Origin: Sphingomonas astaxanthinifaciens DSM 22298
Lineage (GTDB): Bacteria > Pseudomonadota > Alphaproteobacteria > Sphingomonadales > Sphingomonadaceae
Assembly: GCF_000711715.1 (NCBI RefSeq)
Contig: NZ_JONN01000001.1
Location: forward strand, 124,001-188,000
DNA: 64,000 bases
Direction of reading: 5' to 3'
Positions within the stretch are counted from its first letter, which is position 1. Each line of letters opens with the position of its first letter. Shown here piece after piece: positions 36,180 through 44,801 of the stretch. A program made the translations under genes and the position numbers. The notes below the pieces were generated by a model. That model did no database searches, was not told the origin of the DNA, and saw only the letters and a list, made by a program, of their open reading frames with translations.

Positions 36180-37528
36180 GGCACCAGTTCGACGGTCTCG
36201 CCGCGAAAGCGCAGGCCCACGCTCAGCAGGGCGCGAAAGACATTGTAGCCGCCGGTCCCGGGATGGAAGGCGTGGAAGAAGAGCCGCGGCGCGCCATCGG
36301 TCCCGACCGAGACCGAGGCATGGCCCGGCGCCGACCAGTCGGGATGCGAGCGGAGCAAAGGTTCGGCGGCCTTGCGATAGGGCCCCGTGATCCGGTCGGC
36401 GACGGCATAGCCGATCCCGTAGCTCGGGGACGTGAAATCGTTGCCCGCGTAGAACAGGAAATAGCGCCCCTCCTGGCGGGTGAGGAACGGGCCCTCGACC
36501 AGATGGCCTTCCCAGTCGAGATCGTTGGCGAGCAGCTGGTGCCGCTCGCCCACCAGCGCGCGTCCGTCCGCGCTGAGCGCCTGCGCGAGGATCGGGGTTT
36601 CCATATGCGCGACGATCTCGTCGGCGACCCCGCTGGCGTGCAGCGCCGCGCGCACGTGCCGCCAGCGCGCCAGCGCCGCCCGGATCAGCGGCTGCATCAG
36701 GAAGAAGCGCTCCATCGGGCGGCGGGTGTTGGCGAAGGGCTGGACGGCCGCGCAGAAGGCGGCCGTGCGCCGGTCCTCCTCGCTCTCGAACAGGCGGGCG
36801 ATGAGCTCCGGCCGCGCACGCAGCAGCCCTGCCAGCGGCCGCGGCCAGAGGCTGTTGCTGTCCTTCTTCCAAATAAGCCACGGGGTGCCGTCGGGTTCGA
36901 CATGGACATGGCTGTCGATCATCGCGCCGGTGAGGAGGGGCGCGCCATTGTCATGCCACGGACCCGCCGGATGCGCCGCCCGAGCAAGCCCGATCGAGAG
37001 CGTCCGGTCGGCGGCGCGCGCGGTGTAGCTCAGCCAATATTCGCCGCCCACGCGGGCGATCTCAGGCGCCCAGAAATCCCCGACATGGCGGCCGGAAGCG
37101 GTCCAGTCTGGGGTCTTCCCCTGCTCGAACACGAAGCCGCGCAAGGACCAGTGGAGAAGATCGGTGCTCTGCAGGATCGGGAAGGCGTCGGGCGCATCGT
37201 TGGAGGTCGCCACCAGCCACCAGCCGTCCGCGGTCCTGAACACGGCGGGATCGCCATAACCCGACAGGATTCGCGGGCTAAGATTGTCGCTGATCAGGGG
37301 GCGCCAGGGCGGCGCTGGATAGTGCTCGATCGGGTCGGTGCGGTGGGGCGGGCGCGTTCCGAAATCGGCGTGCAGCGCGTCGAAAAAGGCGAGGAACGCC
37401 TCGGGCCCGGGACCGTCGATCCGGTAGGAGCGCACCGGGCTCCCGTCGCTCGGCGAGACCGCGAGGAGGATCGCCTCGCCCTCCTCGCGGGCTTCGACCG
37501 TGAAGGTCAGCAGGGACGGGTCATCCAT
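36176..37528 (-). CDS. GH43-like glycoside hydrolase
   Basis: The 450-residue protein looks like a five-bladed GH43 beta-propeller. The base Asp is in GYGDPAVFRTADGW, WAPEIARVGGEYWLSYT marks the next blade, the pKa-tuning Asp is in IDSHVHVEPDGTPWLIWKKD and the acid Glu in HLVEGPFLTRQEGRYFLFY. About 100 residues between the last two motifs form an extra, mostly helical-looking insertion. No signal peptide is seen. GH43 enzymes cut arabinosides, xylosides or galactans. The 11-base spacing from the galactose dehydrogenase gene suggests a galactose- or arabinose-containing oligosaccharide. Confidence 0.8.
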   Translation of the reverse strand: MDDPSLLTFTVEAREEGEAILLAVSPSDGSPVRSYRIDGPGPEAFLAFFDALHADFGTRPPHRTDPIEHYPAPPWRPLISDNLSPRILSGYGDPAVFRTADGWWLVATSNDAPDAFPILQSTDLLHWSLRGFVFEQGKTPDWTASGRHVGDFWAPEIARVGGEYWLSYTARAADRTLSIGLARAAHPAGPWHDNGAPLLTGAMIDSHVHVEPDGTPWLIWKKDSNSLWPRPLAGLLRARPELIARLFESEEDRRTAAFCAAVQPFANTRRPMERFFLMQPLIRAALARWRHVRAALHASGVADEIVAHMETPILAQALSADGRALVGERHQLLANDLDWEGHLVEGPFLTRQEGRYFLFYAGNDFTSPSYGIGYAVADRITGPYRKAAEPLLRSHPDWSAPGHASVSVGTDGAPRLFFHAFHPGTGGYNVFRALLSVGLRFRGETVELVP

Positions 37529-37539
37529 CGCCGCGGCGG

Positions 37540-38469
37540 CTAGACCGTCACCGCCTCGACCGTTTCGCGCCGCGCGACCAGCAGGCTGTCCGCCACCAGC
37601 CGGAGCGGCTCGACATCGACGAGGCTCGCGCGCCGATCGATGAGGTCGGCGAAGGTTCTGTAAAGATCGGGATATTCGCCGATGCTCGAGCCCGGCACCT
37701 CGTCCCCATTGAGAAACAGCCGGGCGCCGCCTTCGATGAGGTCAAGCCTCTGGCCGTCGCCCGTCTCGATCCGGATCGTCCATTCCTCGCCGTCGGTCTT
37801 GCGCCAGTCGAGGCTGGCCGAGAGCGGGCCATCCGCCGCCGGACTGGTGAAGCGCAATTCCGCCGCGATCGGCGTCTGCGCATTGACGGGGAAGGACAGC
37901 GTGCCTTCCGATACGAACAGAGGTCCCGGCAGGATCGCGGTGGCGACCGAGAAGGCATTGATGCCGGGATCGAACACGCCGAAGCCGCCCGGCTCGAACA
38001 CCCATTGCTGACCCGGATGCCACTTGTGGACGTCCTCGTGCCAGGTGATGTGCATCGACCTGATGCGCTGCCCGGCGAGCAATTTCTTCGCCGCCGCGAC
38101 GCCCGCATTATGCTGCGCGTGCCAGGTGGTGAAGAGCGTGGTGCCCTTCGCCGCTGCCAGCCGCCGCAATTCCTCGATCTCGCCCAGCGTCGCGCAGGGC
38201 GGCTTTTCGAGCAGCAGGTGAAGGCCGCGCGAGATGCATAAGCGGGCGATCTCGAACCGCGGAGCGGGCGGGGTGGTGATCGCCGCCGCCTCGAGCCCCT
38301 CGACCGTGTCGAGCAGCGCGTGCCAGTCGGTGAATGCGGGCTCGGGTCCCTTGCCCTGCCGGCTGCTGCTTCCGGCCAGCGCGAAGCGGGGATTTCCGAG
38401 GATCGCGGGCTGGTGCTGGTCCTCGGCGATCTTGCCGAAGCCGATGATCGCAATTCGGATCGGGGTCAC
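37540..38469 (-). CDS. gal: D-galactose (or L-arabinose) 1-dehydrogenase, Gfo/Idh/MocA family
   Basis: The 309-residue protein oxidises an aldose at C1 to a lactone with NAD(P)+. The N-terminal Rossmann motif is IAIIGFGKIAEDQHQPAI. The EKPP motif with its catalytic Lys and the active-site HEDVHKWHPGQQWVFEPG and FDPGINAFS follow. These closely match the D-galactose 1-dehydrogenase/L-arabinose 1-dehydrogenase group of Pseudomonas and Azospirillum. Galactose is preferred because the dgoA, dgoK and dgoD genes are adjacent. It starts with GTG at 38469 in a GTGA overlap with dgoA. Confidence 0.88.
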   Translation of the reverse strand: MTPIRIAIIGFGKIAEDQHQPAILGNPRFALAGSSSRQGKGPEPAFTDWHALLDTVEGLEAAAITTPPAPRFEIARLCISRGLHLLLEKPPCATLGEIEELRRLAAAKGTTLFTTWHAQHNAGVAAAKKLLAGQRIRSMHITWHEDVHKWHPGQQWVFEPGGFGVFDPGINAFSVATAILPGPLFVSEGTLSFPVNAQTPIAAELRFTSPAADGPLSASLDWRKTDGEEWTIRIETGDGQRLDLIEGGARLFLNGDEVPGSSIGEYPDLYRTFADLIDRRASLVDVEPLRLVADSLLVARRETVEAVTV

Positions 38470-39095
38470 TTGGCCAGCCCCGCGACATAGGCCCTCGCGC
38501 GGGCCTCGACCTCGTCGGCGCTGCGCCCGGGAACGTAGAGGCCCGACCCCAGCCCGAAGCCATTGGCCCCGGCCTCCAGCCACGGCGTCATCGTGTCGGG
38601 CTGGACCCCGCCGACCACCAGCACCGGCACTTGCCTGGGAAGCACCGCGCGCTGCGCCTTGAGCACCGCCGGCGAGGCGCCCTCGGCCGGGAACAGCTTC
38701 AGTGCCTGCGCCCCTGCGTCGAGCGCGACGAAGGCCTCGGTCGGAGTGAAATAGCCGGGCGCCGCGACCATCCCGGCCTGCACCGCCGCCGCGATTACCT
38801 GTGCATTGGTGTTGGGCGCGACGACCAGCCGCCCGCCCGCATCCTTGACCCGCGCGACGCTCAATGGGTCGAGCACGGTCCCGGCGCCGACCAGCGCGCG
38901 GTCGCCGAGCGCCTTCGCCAGCCGGTCGATGCTTTCGAACGGTTGCGGGCTATTGAGCGGGACTTCGATGATCGCGATCCCCGCGGCCAGCAAGGCCTTG
39001 CCGACCGCGACCGCTTCTTCGGGAGTGACCCCGCGGATAATCGCCACCAGCGGGCACTGGCCGAGATACTGGGCAAAATCCTCTTCGGCGCTCAT
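38466..39095 (-). CDS. dgoA: 2-dehydro-3-deoxy-6-phosphogalactonate aldolase
   Basis: DgoA splits KDPGal into pyruvate and glyceraldehyde-3-phosphate. The 209-residue class I aldolase is a paralogue of Eda: active-site Glu in IIEVPLNSP, Schiff-base Lys in ALKLFPAEGAS, GAGTVLDP and VVGGVQPDTM. The KLFPAE form and the LNSP loop favour DgoA over Eda. Its ATG lies in an ATGA overlap with dgoK and its stop overlaps the dehydrogenase start, so the three are co-translated. Confidence 0.93.
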   Translation of the reverse strand: MSAEEDFAQYLGQCPLVAIIRGVTPEEAVAVGKALLAAGIAIIEVPLNSPQPFESIDRLAKALGDRALVGAGTVLDPLSVARVKDAGGRLVVAPNTNAQVIAAAVQAGMVAAPGYFTPTEAFVALDAGAQALKLFPAEGASPAVLKAQRAVLPRQVPVLVVGGVQPDTMTPWLEAGANGFGLGSGLYVPGRSADEVEARARAYVAGLAK

Positions 39096-39985
39096 GACAG
39101 TCGCTCCGTGATGGCCCGCGCGCCGGCAAGGAAAGCCTCCTCGCCATCGACTTCGCGGTTGGGCCGCCCGACCTGGGTCAAGGCGGCCGAGAACAAGCGG
39201 GTCAGCGCGCCGCGGCCCATCACCACCACCTCGCCTTGCGGCAGGTCGGACAGGCCGGTGCGCAGGTCCGCGCCGATCAGCAGCCCGGAAACGAAGCTCG
39301 CGACCTCATATTCCTGCAGGCTGCCGAGCAGCACGCGGGCCCGCACGGTGAACAGGTCGGCGGTCAGCGCGCGGCCCTCCCAGCCTTGCGCCACGCCCTC
39401 GGCAAAGGGTGCGCCGGGGGTGGCCTCGGTCTCGAGCCAGGCCTTGAGCAGGCTGCCGTGCTTGAGAAGGTTGAACATCTCGCCCGTCATCACGGTGCGG
39501 AAGCGGGTCAGGCGGCCGCCTTCGAGCAAGGCCCATTTGTTGTGGGTGCCGGGATGGCAGATGAGCGCGTCGGTGCCGCACAGCCCGGCCGCGACGGCGC
39601 CGAAGAATTGCGTCTCCTCGCCGCGGAGGACGTCGGCGCGCTTCCCCTCTTCATAGGAGGCGCCGGGCACGATGAAGGCGCGCTCGTCCTCGAGCCGGAC
39701 CAGTCCCGCGACCAGCGTGTCGAGGTCGAGCGGGCAGGGGAGATAGGGCGCCGGCACCCAGCCGCCGCGCGCGCCGACCATCCCGGACATCAGCAGGGGA
39801 AGATCGCCGAGGCGGGCACGAATGCCTGCGACCGCGGCCGGGAAACCGCCCGCGGGCACGCTGGTGAACCCGAGGTCGTCGGCGAACTCGCCCATGACCC
39901 GGTCCCCGTCGATCCGCCAGGCGCGGCGATTGGTGGTCCCCCAGTCGACCGCGATGAAGCCTTCATCCCACATGCCCGCATCCAT
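39092..39985 (-). CDS. dgoK: 2-dehydro-3-deoxygalactonokinase
   Basis: DgoK phosphorylates 2-keto-3-deoxygalactonate with ATP. The 297-residue protein has the sugar-kinase-like start FIAVDWGTTNRRAWRI, then MSGMVGARGGWVPAPYLPCP, GEETQFFGA, HPGTHNKWALLEGGRLTRF and MTGEMFNLLKHGSLL, all typical of DgoK. An ATG four codons in (39973) is an alternative start. It is the first gene of a leftward operon dgoK-dgoA-gal-GH43 and is divergent from the lactonase gene with 73 bases between starts. Confidence 0.94.
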   Translation of the reverse strand: MDAGMWDEGFIAVDWGTTNRRAWRIDGDRVMGEFADDLGFTSVPAGGFPAAVAGIRARLGDLPLLMSGMVGARGGWVPAPYLPCPLDLDTLVAGLVRLEDERAFIVPGASYEEGKRADVLRGEETQFFGAVAAGLCGTDALICHPGTHNKWALLEGGRLTRFRTVMTGEMFNLLKHGSLLKAWLETEATPGAPFAEGVAQGWEGRALTADLFTVRARVLLGSLQEYEVASFVSGLLIGADLRTGLSDLPQGEVVVMGRGALTRLFSAALTQVGRPNREVDGEEAFLAGARAITERLS

Positions 39986-40058
39986 AGCCTCAGAAAAGCG
40001 ACGAAGCGCGACTTGTGTCCCTTCTCTCTTTCCGCCCAGCCGTTATTTTGCGTATCCC

Positions 40059-40922
40059 ATGGACCTGACCTGCGTAGCCGACGTCCAGGCCTTGCTTGGC
40101 GAGGGGCCCCAGTGGGACCCTGCCGACGCTGCCTTGACCTTCGTGGACATCAAGGGGCGCCGGGTCTTCCGCTGGCGCGAGGGACAGAGGCTCGAGGAAT
40201 ATCCGACCCCCTATCGGCTCGGCAGCCTCATTCCGCGCGCCTCGGGCGGGCATATCGCCGGCACCGACCATGGCATCGCGGCGGTCGACCTCGCCCGCGA
40301 GCGGTTCGAGCTTCTGTTCGACCCCGAGGAGGACCGCGAGACCAACCGCTTCAACGACGCCAAGGTCGACCGCGCCGGGCGCCTCTTCGCGGGCACCATG
40401 GACGACGAGGAAGAACAGGCAAGCGGCGCCTTCTACCGGATCGACCGCAACCTCATCTGCACCCGGGTCGACGACGGCTTCCGGGTCACCAACGGTCCCG
40501 CCTTCAGCCCCGACGGCCGGATCATGTATGCCAACGACAGCGCGCTCCAGGTGACCTGGCGCTACGACCTGATGCCCGACGGCACCCCCATCCACCGCCG
40601 CGAACTGGCGCGGTTTGGCGAAGGCGAGGGCTATCCCGACGGAATGACGGTCGATTCCGAGGGCTGCCTGTGGATCGCCTTCTGGGACGGCTGGTGCCTG
40701 CGCCGCCTGTCGCCCGACGGCGAGCGCCTCGCCGAGCTCCGCCTGCCGGTCCAGCGCCCGACCAGCTGCACCTTCGGCGGTCCCGCGCTCGACCGCCTGT
40801 TCATCACCTCGGCCCGGATCGGACTCGAAGAAAAGGACCTCGCCGCGCAACCAACCGCGGGCGGGCTCTTTATGTGTTCACCGGGAGTGACCGGGATCGC
40901 CGATCTGCCCTTCGCGGGCTGA
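40059..40922 (+). CDS. SMP-30/gluconolactonase-type sugar lactonase
   Basis: The 287-residue beta-propeller lactonase has the SMP-30 metal-site residues: Glu in LLGEGPQWD, Asn in RVTNGPAFSPDG and Asp in YPDGMTVDSEG. In this locus it would open galactono-lactone (or arabinono-lactone) made by the divergent dehydrogenase. It is cytoplasmic, with no signal peptide. The ATG at 40059 is chosen because the domain begins at once after it. The gene heads the rightward operon with GH1-like and dgoD genes. Confidence 0.88.
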   Translation: MDLTCVADVQALLGEGPQWDPADAALTFVDIKGRRVFRWREGQRLEEYPTPYRLGSLIPRASGGHIAGTDHGIAAVDLARERFELLFDPEEDRETNRFNDAKVDRAGRLFAGTMDDEEEQASGAFYRIDRNLICTRVDDGFRVTNGPAFSPDGRIMYANDSALQVTWRYDLMPDGTPIHRRELARFGEGEGYPDGMTVDSEGCLWIAFWDGWCLRRLSPDGERLAELRLPVQRPTSCTFGGPALDRLFITSARIGLEEKDLAAQPTAGGLFMCSPGVTGIADLPFAG

Positions 40923-40973
40923 CCGACCCAACCGACGCCAAGCTGCCCGAAGGAGGCAATCATCGCCAATTTC

Positions 40974-42281
40974 ATGTTCGCCACCGGGATCGAGAACAGC
41001 ATCCCGACCATCAACGGCGGCAAGACCCGCGTCGACCAGATGGAGGCGTCGGACCATTACCGCCGGTGGCAGGAGGATTTCGACTGCGTCGAGGACATCG
41101 GGATCCAGTATCTCCGCTTCGGCCCGCCGCTCCACAAGACCTTCCTCGGTCCCGGCAAATATGACTGGGAGTTCGCCGACCTCACCCTCAATGACCTCAA
41201 GCGCCGCGACATCACCCCGATCGTCGACCTCTGCCACTTCGGTGTCCCCGACTGGATCGGCAATTTCCAGAACCCCGATTTCAGCCAGCATTTCGCCAAT
41301 TACGCCGCCGATTTCGCCGAGCGCTATCCATGGATCCAGCTCTACACGCCGGTGAACGAGATGTTCATCTGCGCCGCCTTCAGCGCCAAATATGGCTGGT
41401 GGAACGAGCAGGAGCGGACCGACCGCTCCTTCGTCACCGCATTGAAGCACATCGTCAAAGCCAATGTGCTGGCGATGACCGAGATCCTGAAGCGCCGCCC
41501 CGACGCCATCTTCATCCAATCGGAATCATCCGAATATTTCCACGCCGACAGCCCGGCCGCGATCGGCCCGGCCGAGGTCCTCAACAGCCGCCGATTCCTC
41601 AGCCTCGATCTCAACTACGGCCGCCGGGTCGACAGCGAGATGTACGAATATCTGATGGATAACGGGATGACCCGGGAGGAATATCACTTCTTCCTCGGCA
41701 ACCGCCTCAAGCAGCACTGCATCCTCGGCAACGACTATTACTGGACCAACGAGCACCGGGTCCATGCCGACGGCCGGACCGAGGCCAGCGGCGAGGTATT
41801 CGGCTATTGCGAGATCACCCGGCAGTATCACAACCGCTACCGGCTCCCGATCATGCACACCGAGACCAATTTGCGCGAAGGTCCGACGGGCCAGGAATCG
41901 GTCCAGTGGCTGTGGAAGGAATGGGCCAACGTCCTCAGGCTGCGCAACGTCGGCATCCCCACCGTCGGCTTCACCTGGTACAGCCTCACCGACCAGGTCG
42001 ACTGGGACACCGCGCTTCGCGAGCAGAACGGCAACGTCAATCCGCTCGGCCTGTTCGACCTGGACCGCAAGATCCGCAACGTCGGCAAGGCCTACAAGCA
42101 GCTGATCCGCGACTGGCGCGACGTGTTGCCGGCCTCCTCGGTCTGCCTCGCGGTGCCGGTCAAGCCGCTGCACCAGGGCGTCTGGCCGCCGCTCACCACC
42201 CCGCCGGGCGAGCGCAAGGAGACGCAGGACAAGGGCCTCGCGCTCGGCAACCAGGACCAGCAGACGCCGGAGGCCGCATGA
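40974..42281 (+). CDS. GH1-like glycosidase (probable beta-galactosidase/beta-glucosidase)
   Basis: The 435-residue TIM-barrel enzyme resembles family 1 glycosidases. The acid/base Glu is in YTPVNEMFICAAF, the nucleophile Glu is likely in IMHTETNLREG, and GFTWYSLTDQVDW is the usual barrel end. A Pro-rich tail of about 50 residues follows. It has no signal peptide and would hydrolyse imported beta-galactosides, feeding the galactose pathway. The strong AAGGAGG at 40950-40956 is 17 bases from this ATG. The in-frame codons before it read ATC ATC GCC AAT TTC, so translation may really begin at an ATC. Confidence 0.82.
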   Translation: MFATGIENSIPTINGGKTRVDQMEASDHYRRWQEDFDCVEDIGIQYLRFGPPLHKTFLGPGKYDWEFADLTLNDLKRRDITPIVDLCHFGVPDWIGNFQNPDFSQHFANYAADFAERYPWIQLYTPVNEMFICAAFSAKYGWWNEQERTDRSFVTALKHIVKANVLAMTEILKRRPDAIFIQSESSEYFHADSPAAIGPAEVLNSRRFLSLDLNYGRRVDSEMYEYLMDNGMTREEYHFFLGNRLKQHCILGNDYYWTNEHRVHADGRTEASGEVFGYCEITRQYHNRYRLPIMHTETNLREGPTGQESVQWLWKEWANVLRLRNVGIPTVGFTWYSLTDQVDWDTALREQNGNVNPLGLFDLDRKIRNVGKAYKQLIRDWRDVLPASSVCLAVPVKPLHQGVWPPLTTPPGERKETQDKGLALGNQDQQTPEAA

Positions 42282-43435
42282 CCGGCTGCCCCGAACTCAA
42301 GATCGGGCGGATCGAGACCTTCCTCGTCCCGCCGCGCTGGCTGTTCGTCCGGGTCGAGACGGTCGACGGCGCCTTCGGCTGGGGAGAGGCCAGCCTCGAG
42401 GGTCATGCCGAGGCGGTGAACGGGGCCTTCGAGGCGCTCCGCGACCGCTTCCTCGGGCATGACGCGCGGCGCATCGAGGACATCTGGCAGATCGCCTATC
42501 GCGGCGGCTTCTACCGCGGCGGCCCGGTGCTGATGAGCGCCCTGTCCGGGCTCGACCAGGCCCTGTGGGACTTGAAGGGCAAGGCGCTCGGCGTCCCCGC
42601 CTGGGAGTTGATGGGCGGCCGCGTCCGCGACCGGATCCGGGCCTATGCCTGGATCGGCGGCGACCGCCCGCACGAGATCGCCGATGCCGCCCGGGCCCGC
42701 AAGGACCAGGGCTTCTCGGCGGTCAAGATGAACGCCACCGCCGAGCTCGACTGGATCGGCACGCCGCGCCTGTTCGACGAGGTGATCGAGCGGGTGAAGG
42801 CGGCGCAGGCAGCGGGCATGGACGTCGGCCTCGACTTCCACGGCCGGGTCCACCGGGCGATGGCGAAACAGCTCGCCAAGGTGCTCGAGCCCCTGGGCCT
42901 CCTGTTCATCGAGGAGCCGTTGCTCTCCGAGAACCACGAGGGCCTCGCCGACATCGCCAATCTCGTCTCGACCCCGATCGCGCTCGGCGAGCGGCTCTAC
43001 AGCCGCTGGGACTTCAAGACCTTCTTCCAGACGGGCGCGGTCGACATCATCCAGCCCGACCTCAGCCACGCCGGGGGGCTCAGCGAGTGCCGCCGGATCG
43101 CGGCCATGGCCGAGGCCTTTGACGTCGCGGTTGCGCCGCACTGCCCGCTCGGCCCGCTGGCGCTCGCCGCCTGCCTCCAGCTCGCCGCCAATGCCCCCAA
43201 TGTCGCGATCCAGGAAATGAGCCTCGGGATCCACTATAACGTGGGCCACGACCTGTTGAACTTCATCACCGATCCCGAGGTGCTGACCCCGGTCGACGGC
43301 TATCTCGCCATCCCGGAAAAGCCCGGCCTCGGGATCACGATCGACGAGGCCGCGGTGCGCGAGGTGGCGAAGGATGGCCATCGCTGGCGCAACCCCATCT
43401 GGCGCCAGCACGACGGCAGCTTCGCGGAATGGTGA
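42278..43435 (+). CDS. dgoD: D-galactonate dehydratase
   Basis: DgoD dehydrates galactonate to 2-keto-3-deoxygalactonate. The 385-residue enolase-superfamily protein has metal ligands in GLDFHGRVHRAMAK (Asp and His), FIEEPLLSEN (Glu) and ALGERLYSRWDFK (Glu). The catalytic His is in VAPHCPLGPLALAAC and the late Glu in IQEMSLGIHYN. These agree with the mandelate-racemase-type galactonate dehydratases. It begins in an ATGA overlap with the GH1-like gene. With the lactonase it completes the dehydrogenase-to-aldolase pathway. Confidence 0.94.
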   Translation: MTGCPELKIGRIETFLVPPRWLFVRVETVDGAFGWGEASLEGHAEAVNGAFEALRDRFLGHDARRIEDIWQIAYRGGFYRGGPVLMSALSGLDQALWDLKGKALGVPAWELMGGRVRDRIRAYAWIGGDRPHEIADAARARKDQGFSAVKMNATAELDWIGTPRLFDEVIERVKAAQAAGMDVGLDFHGRVHRAMAKQLAKVLEPLGLLFIEEPLLSENHEGLADIANLVSTPIALGERLYSRWDFKTFFQTGAVDIIQPDLSHAGGLSECRRIAAMAEAFDVAVAPHCPLGPLALAACLQLAANAPNVAIQEMSLGIHYNVGHDLLNFITDPEVLTPVDGYLAIPEKPGLGITIDEAAVREVAKDGHRWRNPIWRQHDGSFAEW

Positions 43436-43440
43436 GGCGA

Positions 43441-43466
43441 CCTCCCCCCGCCATGCGGTGGGGAGG
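43441..43466. terminator. Hairpin between convergent genes
   Basis: CCTCCCC (43441-43447) pairs with GGGGAGG (43460-43466), and an inner CCGC/GCGG stem continues after one bulged T. Neither side has a T run, so termination is likely but not certain. Confidence 0.4.
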
Positions 43467-43478
43467 GGAGAAACTTGC

Positions 43479-43790
43479 TCAGGCCGCCTTCTTGCCCGTG
43501 GCCCGTTGCTCGAACGGCACGTCGTCGAGCTTCGCGGCGAGCGTGGCCAGCTCTTCGCCGGCCTCGGCCACCGCGCCGCTATACTTGGCGTCGGCGGCCT
43601 GCTCCTCGACGGTCAGCTCGCGCCAGTAGCTGATCGACAGGCGGCGCCCGAACACGTCATCGCCGCGCATCTTGATTTCCGGTTCGGCCGTTTCCGGCAG
43701 GCTGTCGCGGATCGCGGTCAGCGTGGTGATCAGGCGATCGAGCGACGTATAGTCGCCGACGTCGATGAAATCCTTCACTCGCGTGCGCAT
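43479..43790 (-). CDS. Small conserved-looking protein of unknown function
   Basis: I do not recognise this 103-residue, acidic, soluble protein. It begins MRTRVKDFIDVGDYTSLDRLI, has a central FGRRLSISYWRELTVEEQAADAKY and ends in a basic ATGKKAA tail; most of it could be helical. There is no signal peptide or membrane segment. GGGGAGG lies ten bases before the chosen ATG (43790); another ATG at 43799 is possible. It stands alone between the two galactose transcription units. Confidence 0.6.
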   Translation of the reverse strand: MRTRVKDFIDVGDYTSLDRLITTLTAIRDSLPETAEPEIKMRGDDVFGRRLSISYWRELTVEEQAADAKYSGAVAEAGEELATLAAKLDDVPFEQRATGKKAA

Positions 43791-43913
43791 GGGTACCATC
43801 CCTCCCCAGACGGGGCTGTTTCGCGCCGCGCGCCAAGCGACGCAACCTCATTTCCCCTACTTATCCCCAGATCAGTTGCCGACCACTGAACACAGCGCTT
43901 ATGCCGAGTTCAT

Positions 43914-44801
43914 ATGATGCTCCCGACCGCTTCCCTCATGCTTCGCGCCGGCCCCCTCGAGCTGGAGCTAAGCCCTTCGATCGGCGGGTCAATCACCCGT
44001 TTCACCTGGGTCGAGGGCAAGCGCCGCATCCCGCTCTTGCGCGAAAGCCACAGTGACGCGCGAACCGTTCTCGACCAGGCGAGCTTCCCCTTGGTCCCCT
44101 ATGTGAACCGGATCCGCGGCGGCCGCTTCACCTTCCGCGGCCGCGAGGTGCGGATCGCGGCCAACATGGCCGGCGACATCTCGCCGCTCCACGGACAGGG
44201 CTGGCTCGGGGAATGGACCGTCGAAAGCGCAAGCGAGACCGAGGCCACCCTCCGTTTCGTCCACCCCACCGGCGAATGGCCCTGGTCCTACGAGGCCATG
44301 CAGCACGTCACGCTCGACCCGGCCGGTTTCTCGCTCAGGCTCGAGTGCCGCAACACCAGCGACAGCCCCATGCCCTGCGGCCTTGGCCAGCACCCCTATT
44401 TTCCCTGCGGCGCCGAGACCCGCCTGCGGACCGGGGTCGCCACCGCCTTCGAGATCGACGAGCATGTCCTGCCGGTCGCCGAGGTCCCCGCCACCGGCCG
44501 CTTCGACCTTGCCGACCGCGCCGTCTGCGGGCTCGGGCTCGACCATGGATTCGGCGGGTGGAGCGGGGAAGCGCTGATGACCGACCCCGCCTGGCCCGCG
44601 CCGCTTCGTCTTTCGAGCCCCGAGGCCCGCTTCTTCCAGCTCTATTCGCCAGCGACCGGCGGCATCTTCGTGGCCGAGCCGGTCACCCACGCCAATGCGG
44701 CCCTCAATGAGCCCGAGGAACGCTGGGCCGAGCTCGGGATGCGGGTCCTGGACCCCGGCGAAGCCATGGCGCTCGACCTCCGCCTCGAGCTTCGCGCATG
44801 A
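43914..44801 (+). CDS. galM: Aldose 1-epimerase (galactose mutarotase)
   Basis: The 295-residue protein is of the GalM superfamily. It interconverts alpha and beta anomers of galactose or glucose, which helps a dehydrogenase that takes one anomer. Visible landmarks are PYVNRIRGGRFTFRG, DISPLHGQGWLGEW (His), GLGQHPYFPCG (catalytic His) and a Glu in ALNEPEERW. The start is the first of two adjacent ATGs. It overlaps the ZIP gene by ATGA. The context supports galactose. Confidence 0.87.
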   Translation: MMLPTASLMLRAGPLELELSPSIGGSITRFTWVEGKRRIPLLRESHSDARTVLDQASFPLVPYVNRIRGGRFTFRGREVRIAANMAGDISPLHGQGWLGEWTVESASETEATLRFVHPTGEWPWSYEAMQHVTLDPAGFSLRLECRNTSDSPMPCGLGQHPYFPCGAETRLRTGVATAFEIDEHVLPVAEVPATGRFDLADRAVCGLGLDHGFGGWSGEALMTDPAWPAPLRLSSPEARFFQLYSPATGGIFVAEPVTHANAALNEPEERWAELGMRVLDPGEAMALDLRLELRA

